9,801 nt of DNA from an uncultured Candidatus Melainabacteria bacterium (GTDB taxonomy: Bacteria; Cyanobacteriota; Vampirovibrionia; Gastranaerophilales; Gastranaerophilaceae): the NCBI GenBank assembly GCA_934693235.1, contig CAKUUY010000034.1, forward strand, positions 1-9,801, written 5' to 3'. The position numbers were made by a program, and so were the translations under genes. Positions 5,325 through 9,801 of the stretch are shown in pieces. The notes under the pieces were generated by a model. The model did no database searches. It saw only the letters and a list, made by a program, of their open reading frames with translations, and was not told the DNA's origin. Positions within the stretch are counted from its first letter, which is position 1; every line of letters starts with the position of its first letter.

Positions 5325-5884
5325 TATACTGTCATAACCTCTTTTTCTTTATCTGCAACAGCTTTGTCGATAATACCAGTGTATTTATCTGTCAATTTTT
5401 GAATTTTATCTTGATTATCTTTCACTGTATCTTCAGGAAGATTTTCACTCTTCTCAATTTTTTTCAATTCATCTGTCATATCACGACGAATATTTCTTAC
5501 AGCAACTTTAGCTTCTTCACCGATTTTCTTAACATCTTTTGCAGTTTCACGTCTTCTTTCTTCCGTTAAAGGCGGAAAAGGCAAACGAATACAAATACCG
5601 TCACTGTTAGGTGTAATACCGATTTCAGCTTTAATAATAGCTTTCTCAATTTCTTTCAAGATTGACTTGTCATAAGGTGTAATAACAAGCGTAGTACCGT
5701 CTTGAACAGAAACTTGCGACATTTGTCTCAACGGGGTAGGAGCTCCATAATAATCAACTAAAACTTTATCCAAAATCATCGGATTTGCTCTGCCTGAACG
5801 AATTGAGCCAAATTCTTTGTGAAGCTGATTAATAGATTTTTCCATCTTTTCTTCACCGAACAAAAATAGTTCTTCAAGTTCCAT
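5324..5884 (-). CDS. frr: Ribosome recycling factor
   Basis: RRF works with EF-G to split the post-termination ribosome complex so that subunits can be reused. The 186-residue length is essentially that of E. coli RRF (185). The long three-helix-bundle segments are visible at about 1-30 and 108-186, with the small alpha/beta domain between them. Conserved features include SIRSGRANP (27-35), the YYGAPTPL hinge region (45-52) and LPFPPLTEERR (101-111). The ATG has a good SD (AAAGAGGTTAAA) and lies 39 bp after pyrH, the usual partner. It leads directly into cdsA by a TAATG overlap. Confidence 0.97.
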   Translation of the reverse strand: MELEELFLFGEEKMEKSINQLHKEFGSIRSGRANPMILDKVLVDYYGAPTPLRQMSQVSVQDGTTLVITPYDKSILKEIEKAIIKAEIGITPNSDGICIRLPFPPLTEERRRETAKDVKKIGEEAKVAVRNIRRDMTDELKKIEKSENLPEDTVKDNQDKIQKLTDKYTGIIDKAVADKEKEVMTV

Positions 5885-5923
5885 TTTAACCTCTTTCTTT
5901 TATAATTGAATTATTTTCAACAT

Positions 5924-6634
5924 CTAATTTATGTATGTTCCGATTTCTTTGCCGCTTAAGATACCTTTAATAGCATCTTTTGCGTCAAAATCAAACACAA
6001 CAATCGGAATATTATTTTGTTTACATAGCGCACAAGCCGATGTATCCATAACTTTCAAACCATTCACAATAATATCATCATAGGTGATTTTGTCTAACTT
6101 TTTAGCATTTGGATTTGTTTTAGGGTCATCTGTATAAACACCATCCACACCGTTTTTCGCCATCAACATAGCTTCTGCATTAATTTCAGACGCTCTCAAA
6201 GCTGCAGCTGTATCTGTCGTAAAGAATGGATTTCCGGTTCCTGCTGCAAAAATAACAACTCTTCCTTTTTCAAGGTGACGAATTGCACGGTGCCTGATAT
6301 ATGGTTCAGCAACTTGATTAATCGCAAGCGCACTTTGAACTCTGCATGGTATATTCATTTGATTAAGAGTACTTTGCAAAGCTATTGCGTTCATCACAGT
6401 TGCAAGCATACCGACATAATCGCCTGACGCTTGATCCATCCCAAGTTTTGCACTGTTTCTCATTCCTCTGAAAATATTACCACCGCCTACAACAACAGCA
6501 ACTTCTGCACCTAATTCTCTAGCTTTTTGGATTTCTTCGGCAATCATTTTAACAGGTTTTTGATCAATTCCAAATTGTTGATCCCCTAACAATGCCTCTC
6601 CGCTTATTTTTAATAAAATTCTCTTGTATTTCAT
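5924..6634 (-). CDS. pyrH: UMP kinase
   Basis: This bacterial-type uridylate kinase of the amino-acid-kinase fold phosphorylates UMP to UDP for pyrimidine nucleotide synthesis. The 236 residues match the usual size. Visible motifs are the N-terminal lysine region KISGEALLG (9-17), the glycine-rich loop VVGGGNIFRG (48-57), GTGNPFFTTDTAAALRA (132-148) and the nucleotide-binding VYTDDPKTNPNA (166-177). The ATG is preceded by AGAGGTATCCA. It is the first gene of the five-gene operon; rpsB and tsf, often found upstream, are not in the adjacent sequence, which is a non-coding divergent region. Confidence 0.97.
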   Translation of the reverse strand: MKYKRILLKISGEALLGDQQFGIDQKPVKMIAEEIQKARELGAEVAVVVGGGNIFRGMRNSAKLGMDQASGDYVGMLATVMNAIALQSTLNQMNIPCRVQSALAINQVAEPYIRHRAIRHLEKGRVVIFAAGTGNPFFTTDTAAALRASEINAEAMLMAKNGVDGVYTDDPKTNPNAKKLDKITYDDIIVNGLKVMDTSACALCKQNNIPIVVFDFDAKDAIKGILSGKEIGTYIN

Positions 6635-6652
6635 TGGATACCTCTTTTCAAA

Positions 6653-6681
6653 ATACTACCCCAAAACAAGGATATTGTAAA
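6653..6681 (-). promoter_or_regulatory. Candidate promoter of the pyrH operon
   Basis: On the minus strand TTTACA (6681-6676; 5 of 6 to consensus) and TAGTAT (6658-6653; 4 of 6) are 17 bp apart. The predicted start of transcription would be only about 12 nt before the ATG, right at the SD, so the leader would be very short. Other AT-rich hexamers further upstream are possible alternatives. Confidence 0.35.
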
Positions 6682-6749
6682 GCTGTTTACAAAGAATTTA
6701 TGTTCTATGAAAAACTCAAAATTCAATATTCATAATTTATATTTTATTA

Positions 6750-6774
6750 TGTCCTGCACGGACAGCGGGAACTT
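6750..6774. repeat. Dispersed repeat copy B
   Basis: This matches bases 1-25 at 23 of 25 positions, both differences being G to A. In this copy the first 15 bases form a perfect inverted repeat, TGTCC-TGCAC-GGACA. It sits in the spacer between the divergent pyrH operon and the ribbon-helix-helix gene, and is GC-rich amid AT-rich DNA. The similarity to copy A ends just after the shared GGGAACTT. Confidence 0.6.
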
Positions 6775-6789
6775 ATTATCATCGTCCCA

Positions 6790-6811
6790 TTTGTTAACTT
6801 TTATTAACAAA
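6790..6811. repeat. Perfect 8-bp inverted repeat upstream of the RHH gene
   Basis: TTTGTTAA (6790-6797) and TTAACAAA (6804-6811) flank a 6-bp loop. It lies about 35 bp upstream of the candidate promoter of the ribbon-helix-helix gene. RHH proteins bind short palindromes and often autoregulate, so an operator role is possible, but nothing beyond position and symmetry supports it. Confidence 0.3.
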
Positions 6812-6846
6812 AATAATCGACTTCTTCTCCAATAAAATCAATACTT

Positions 6847-6876
6847 TTGGAAATTAGTATATATTTTTTGTATAAA
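6847..6876 (+). promoter_or_regulatory. Candidate promoter of the RHH gene
   Basis: TTGGAA (6847-6852) and TATAAA (6871-6876) are separated by 18 bp. The leader would be about 65 nt. The region is very AT-rich, so alternative -10 hexamers are easy to find and the assignment is tentative. Confidence 0.35.
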
Positions 6877-6947
6877 AAATAGCACTTTTTTAAATCAAAA
6901 TGTTTTTATATAAACATAAGGTTCACAGACAGAAAAAAGGAGAATAT

Positions 6948-7136
6948 ATGGCGCGAGTACTAATTTCTATGCCGGAAGAGTTTTTGCAAAGAATTGATCA
7001 AGTTGCAGACGGAGAAAACAGATCACGTAGTGAACTTATCAGAGAGGCATTACGAACTTACATTTACAAACAAAAAGTTCGAGAATCAACAACATCTGCA
7101 AGAAACGCAGAAATTTTGGAATCATTATTAGAATAG
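6948..7136 (+). CDS. Small ribbon-helix-helix (CopG/MetJ-type) DNA-binding protein
   Basis: A 62-residue protein whose start is the ATG preceded by AAAAAAGGAGAATAT; an upstream in-frame ATG at 6900 lacks an SD. Residues 2-8 (ARVLISM) form the DNA-contacting beta-strand, residues 9-21 helix A, and residues 26-40 helix B with the typical SRSELIREALRTYI. The turn between the helices (GENRSRS) is characteristic. The family acts as dimers binding short palindromes, as plasmid repressors, antitoxins or metabolic repressors. No toxin-like partner follows: the gene is monocistronic, closed at once by a strong terminator, so it is more likely a free-standing regulator than half of a toxin-antitoxin pair. 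The C-terminal tail (41-62) is charged and not recognisable. Confidence 0.88.
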   Translation: MARVLISMPEEFLQRIDQVADGENRSRSELIREALRTYIYKQKVRESTTSARNAEILESLLE

Positions 7137-7158
7137 ACCACGAAAGTGGTCTTTTTTT
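7136..7158 (+). terminator. Strong rho-independent terminator of the RHH gene
   Basis: GACCAC (7136-7141) and GTGGTC (7146-7151) form a perfect 6-bp stem closed by a GAAA tetraloop, followed by seven T residues (7152-7158). The hairpin begins on the last base of the RHH stop codon, making the gene a compact single unit. Confidence 0.92.
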
Positions 7159-7160
7159 AT

Positions 7161-7235
7161 ACTAAGATACTAAGACGTTATAAAAAACTATTCACGAAAA
7201 CACCTTTTAAAGTGATATGAGCTTAGTATCCTAGT
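7161..7235. repeat. Long inverted repeat between the RHH terminator and the GntR-like gene
   Basis: ACTAAGATACTAAG (7161-7174) and CTTAGTATCCTAGT (7222-7235) pair over 13 of 14 positions around a 47-base loop. In RNA from the minus strand the single mismatch becomes a G-U pair. Each arm also holds a tandem near-repeat of ACTAAG. It could be an operator for the downstream regulator, an RNA structure or a small repeat element. The rest of the 7159-7344 spacer shows only the candidate promoter. Confidence 0.5.
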
Positions 7236-7284
7236 AACTTCTAATTCTTTGTAAACATCTCTTCACAAACTCGCAAAAAATTTC

Positions 7285-7313
7285 TTGCTGTTTTTTTATA
7301 AATAATGTATTAT
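7285..7313 (+). promoter_or_regulatory. Candidate promoter of the four-domain GntR-like gene
   Basis: TTGCTG (7285-7290; 3 of 6) and TATTAT (7308-7313; 5 of 6) are exactly 17 bp apart. The start of transcription would be near 7320, giving a leader of about 25 nt that contains the GAGG used as SD. It lies 50 bp downstream of the long inverted repeat. Confidence 0.4.
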
Positions 7314-7344
7314 TAGACGTGTTACTTCAACTGAGGTGTGTGTA

Positions 7345-8484
7345 ATGGAAAAATATTCTTGTCCGCAAAAATCTGAATTAAAAAAAGTTAGTATCAATGA
7401 CATTTCTGCAAATTTACCTGAACTTAAAAACATTTCTGAATCAAAAGCTGTCACAATTGGGAAATGGCTTATTTCGAAAATAGAAAATGACAAACATCTC
7501 AAAGTAAATTCTCTATTACCAACCAAACCGGAACTAGCGTACCTTTTAGGTGTAAGTATTGGTACTATTCAAAACGCTCTCAGATACGTAGAAGATTTAG
7601 GCTATGTAGAATCAAAACAATGTATAGGAACAATCATTCGCAACAGAAATAATTCCGGAAACAACATCCGAAAGCTAACCTCAAAAAGAGAAATTGCAAT
7701 TAATTCAATAAAAAAACTTATCATTGAAAATGGGATGCAAATAGGTGCATTACTTCCTTCTTCAAGAAACATCTCGTCAAAAATTCACTGTTCTGCAAAT
7801 ACAACAAGACTAGCACTTGAATACCTTTCAACTCAAGGAATAATTGAACATAAATTCAAAAATTCAAATGAAACCGGCTGGATTTTAAAAAATTTAGATT
7901 TCAACTTTGAAGACAATTTTTACGAAAACGTTACTTTGGTAAAAAAAGTTGAAAATGATTTAAAAACATATATTAGCACAAATCTAAAAATCGGTGACAA
8001 ATTACCTGCACATGCAGAACTTTCAGAAAAATTATCTGCAAGTGTCAAAACTATTCATGATGCTCTGAAATCTTTAATTGATGATGGCATTTTACTTGCA
8101 AGAAGAGGGCGCTACGGCACAACAATTATCAAAATGCCAAATAGCGACAGCTCTTCATCGAAAAAAGAAACTTCTATTTTTGCACCGGCTCCTGATACTG
8201 CTTTTTATTATTATGAAAAAACTCAAAACCATATCAAAAAAATGATTGCAGAAAATTACGAAATCGGCGCAAAGCTTCCATCAATTGTAGAATTTTCAAA
8301 ACAACTGGATTTGAGTCCGAATACAATCAGAAAAGCTTTTCATAATCTTGCCAAAGAAGGTTACCTTGCATTCTCTCGTGGCAGATATGGTGGAACTTTT
8401 GTTATAGACATTCCGGAAACAGATGAACAAACATTCAAATGGCTTGCTGTTAACCCAAAATACGCAGAAGTTTATCAAAACTAG
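7345..8484 (+). CDS. Regulator with four tandem GntR-type winged-helix domains
   Basis: A 379-residue protein in which the GntR-family DNA-binding domain appears four times, at about 36-100, 114-182, 198-264 and 290-356. Each unit has the same core: LPTKPELAYLLGVSIGT (58-74), LPSSRNISSKIHCSANT (137-153), LPAHAELSEKLSASVKT (220-236) and LPSIVEFSKQLDLSPNT (311-327), followed each time by an A-[LF]-x-x-[LV]-x-x-x-G recognition-helix end and a wing. Units 3 and 4 share an RGRYG wing and agree best with the family; unit 2 is the most diverged. There is no FCD, UTRA, MocR aminotransferase or other effector domain, only short linkers, one Ser-rich (268-273). GntR proteins normally have one such domain and dimerise. 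The start is the ATG with GAGG 8 nt upstream; a GTG at 7336 is an alternative. Its targets are unknown. Confidence 0.85.
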   Translation: MEKYSCPQKSELKKVSINDISANLPELKNISESKAVTIGKWLISKIENDKHLKVNSLLPTKPELAYLLGVSIGTIQNALRYVEDLGYVESKQCIGTIIRNRNNSGNNIRKLTSKREIAINSIKKLIIENGMQIGALLPSSRNISSKIHCSANTTRLALEYLSTQGIIEHKFKNSNETGWILKNLDFNFEDNFYENVTLVKKVENDLKTYISTNLKIGDKLPAHAELSEKLSASVKTIHDALKSLIDDGILLARRGRYGTTIIKMPNSDSSSSKKETSIFAPAPDTAFYYYEKTQNHIKKMIAENYEIGAKLPSIVEFSKQLDLSPNTIRKAFHNLAKEGYLAFSRGRYGGTFVIDIPETDEQTFKWLAVNPKYAEVYQN

Positions 8485-8491
8485 TTATAGA

Positions 8492-8761
8492 CTACGGACA
8501 CAAGCTTTCCCAATCTGGTTCGCCATATTCTTCTCCAGGTTCAACTATATGTTCGCCACTTTCCAGCATTACCTGAAGCGTCCATTTTAGCTGAGTTTTA
8601 TAGTTTTCTCTGGCTTTTTCTGCAGTCTTTGCACAGAATAAAAAACTTGGAATTTCCTTAATTTCAACAAAATGATAAGGTTTTCCATCAAAATCAATAT
8701 CCACTCCTTCAACCAGTGTCCAATTCAAATTCAGATAATAGTCCAAATTCTTTTCAGTCAT
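8492..8761 (-). CDS. HicB-like antitoxin-fold protein without a HicA partner
   Basis: An 89-residue protein matching the HicB partial RNase-H-like fold. It has an N-terminal strand pair (YYLNLNWTLVEGVDI, 8-22), then YHFVEIKEIPSFLFCAKTAEKA (29-50), where the family usually has an AxxPxLPGC-type segment, and a helix (51-68) leading to the ESGEHIVEPGEEYGEP tail typical of HicB. HicB proteins neutralise the HicA mRNA interferase, and many orphan HicB-like proteins serve other roles. No HicA-sized gene adjoins it here: the neighbour upstream is the GerMN protein, 3 bp away, and the neighbour downstream is the convergent GntR-like gene, 7 bp away. No good SD is present, so translation probably depends on coupling. 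HicB is an inference from pattern; no DNA-binding domain is visible. Confidence 0.65.
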   Translation of the reverse strand: MTEKNLDYYLNLNWTLVEGVDIDFDGKPYHFVEIKEIPSFLFCAKTAEKARENYKTQLKWTLQVMLESGEHIVEPGEEYGEPDWESLCP

Positions 8762-8764
8762 CCG

Positions 8765-9373
8765 CTAACCATCCAAAGAGTTTTCACTTAAAGGTTGAGT
8801 AATCATTATACCTTCACCACCAATAACTTCTGCTTTTTGTCCATTTATATACAAATAAACAGGTTTGTTTGTATTACGCTTAGCAGTTTTTATCAATTGA
8901 TAAAGTCTTTTGTATAAACTATCCGTTCCACCACCGTTTTCAAATGCTGAATTCAAATTAATAACAACTTTATCTGCATTTTCATTGACAGAAATCACAC
9001 GAGTACCGGCAGGAATTTCAGAGTAAACGCCTTTTGATTTTTCATAAGCAGTAGGACCTGAAATTAATGCATTTATAGCAAATTTAATCTTAGAACCATC
9101 TACATCTTTGTCATATTGACGATTTACTGCTCTGTAGATTTCTTGCTTTGTACCATCCTGTCCAATAAAGAACACATTTACATAAACTTTTTCAACAGGT
9201 TTTGCAATCGGCTTTTGTTCTTCCTCTTGCGGAATTTGACTTTCAGGAACCGGAGTAAGAGGTCCTGATACATTTTCGTCGTTGTGATAAAGCATTCTCA
9301 ACCCTAAAACACAACATACAACCACCATTATAACTGCTGTTACACCTAAAAACACTCTCTCATTTTTACGCAT
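8765..9373 (-). CDS. Membrane-anchored GerMN-domain protein
   Basis: A 202-residue protein with a basic N-terminus, a single transmembrane helix (about 7-28), a Pro/Glu-rich linker (37-62) and a GerMN domain (about 63-192). Domain features are VNVFFIGQDGTKQEIYRAVN (65-84), ALISGPTAYEKSKGVYSEIP (102-121), GTRVISV, the VVINLNSAF strand and the QLIKTAKRNTNKPVYLYING segment. GerMN domains are named from Bacillus GerM, which acts in sporulation and peptidoglycan-related processes; non-sporulating bacteria, cyanobacteria among them, carry anchored versions of unclear function, so an envelope role is likely. It starts 1 nt after the upstream gene's stop and is followed after 3 nt by the HicB-like gene. 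Confidence 0.85.
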   Translation of the reverse strand: MRKNERVFLGVTAVIMVVVCCVLGLRMLYHNDENVSGPLTPVPESQIPQEEEQKPIAKPVEKVYVNVFFIGQDGTKQEIYRAVNRQYDKDVDGSKIKFAINALISGPTAYEKSKGVYSEIPAGTRVISVNENADKVVINLNSAFENGGGTDSLYKRLYQLIKTAKRNTNKPVYLYINGQKAEVIGGEGIMITQPLSENSLDG

Positions 9374-9374
9374 T

Positions 9375-9801
9375 TTACTGTTCCTTATCTTTTAGAATAG
9401 TCATAATACCGTCTACAACGATTTTTCCGTCAGAAATCTTGACATTTTCTATACTAAACTTTGCATCTTTATTTTCTAATATTTTAGCCGAAAAATCAAG
9501 TGGATTAATATAATTTATCAATTTCGAAAGCTTATCGACATCAAGTGACATACTATTATTTAAAAACGAAGTATTTGCGAGAATTATTTGCCCATTTTCA
9601 ATTTTCAAATCCGCACTTATAACAAGTTCTTTTGTCTTCCTGACAAACGGCATAGAATACTTCATTACGTAGTACATTTTGTTATTTTTAAGTTTTACAC
9701 TTGTAGATGTTATTTGAAAAATATTCAAACTTCCACCTATACTGTTAATATCATCAATCATTCTTTTGTAATCAGCAGAATTCATTGTTTTATTCAAATC
9801 C
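9375..9801 (-). CDS. Partial protein, possibly LmeA-like phospholipid-binding (DUF2993) family
   Basis: Only the C-terminal ~142 residues are in the window; the frame remains open through the right edge, so the true start lies beyond it. The visible part alternates short beta-strands, with repeated V-K-L-K-N-N-K-M and L-K-I-E-N-G-Q-I type strand-turn motifs and a late VKISDGKIVVDGIMTIL segment (about 122-138 of the visible part), as in DUF2993/LmeA proteins, which bind phospholipid at the envelope. That assignment is tentative. The gene is immediately upstream of the GerMN gene (1-nt gap), so both probably share a transcript and an envelope setting. Confidence 0.55.
   Translation of the reverse strand, partial: DLNKTMNSADYKRMIDDINSIGGSLNIFQITSTSVKLKNNKMYYVMKYSMPFVRKTKELVISADLKIENGQIILANTSFLNNSMSLDVDKLSKLINYINPLDFSAKILENKDAKFSIENVKISDGKIVVDGIMTILKDKEQ

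Noticed and set aside
6948..7136. RHH protein as antitoxin of a toxin-antitoxin pair
   Set aside because: The gene is closed by a strong terminator at its stop codon and no small toxin-like ORF is adjacent on either side.
7296..7526. 76-codon minus-strand frame over the start of the GntR-like gene
   Set aside because: It overlaps the first winged helix and the promoter region, with no SD or recognisable domain; an antisense shadow.

Overview
The window comes from an AT-rich bacterial chromosome whose housekeeping genes mostly use A/T-ending codons. Three things fit a gut Vampirovibrionia/Melainabacteria genome of the Gastranaerophilales type: the prepilin core AFTLAEVLITLGIIG, a GerMN protein next to a HicB-like protein, and Shine-Dalgarno-led genes with many dispersed palindromes. 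This placement is inferred from style; no marker gene in the window proves it.

Left region (1-2182). A long minus-strand gene (306-1601) encodes a type IV prepilin-like protein. Its last ~35 codons look like the variable region of a diversity-generating retroelement (DGR) target: 21 of 27 consecutive codons are NNC, the residues are S/Y/R/F/N/D, and a conserved QVVC tail follows. No reverse transcriptase or template repeat lies in the window. The gene's 5' side is also odd. A promoter with a perfect TATAAT is followed by a well-placed SD and ATG that run directly into 11 tandem AACAC pentamers. The frame below the tract is open all the way into the pilin gene, so repeat-number change could switch between a 22-residue peptide and an N-terminally extended pilin. 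The prepilin cleavage motif is present twice in the protein. Downstream (1-305) there is no convincing gene, only a cluster of palindromic, repeat-like elements. A 58-codon minus-strand ORF (2006-2182) with a terminator beyond it is a possible small gene.

Middle region (2359-6681). An unrecognised hydrophilic acidic protein on the plus strand converges on, and overlaps by 9 bp, a tightly packed minus-strand operon transcribed pyrH-frr-cdsA-rnc-rpe. This operon covers UMP kinase, ribosome recycling, CDP-diacylglycerol synthesis, RNase III and ribulose-phosphate epimerase. Junctions from frr onward overlap by one base or abut, suggesting translational coupling. The RNase III has Cys where one of the four acidic catalytic residues is expected.

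Right region (6682-9801). A divergent intergenic region, carrying a second copy of a repeat seen at the left edge, leads to a small ribbon-helix-helix regulator with its own strong terminator. After an inverted repeat comes a 379-residue regulator built from four tandem GntR-type winged helices with no visible effector domain. Convergent to it is a minus-strand cluster: a partial lipid-binding-like (DUF2993/LmeA-like) protein at the window edge, a membrane-anchored GerMN protein, and a HicB-like protein without HicA. The three are separated by only 1-3 nt.
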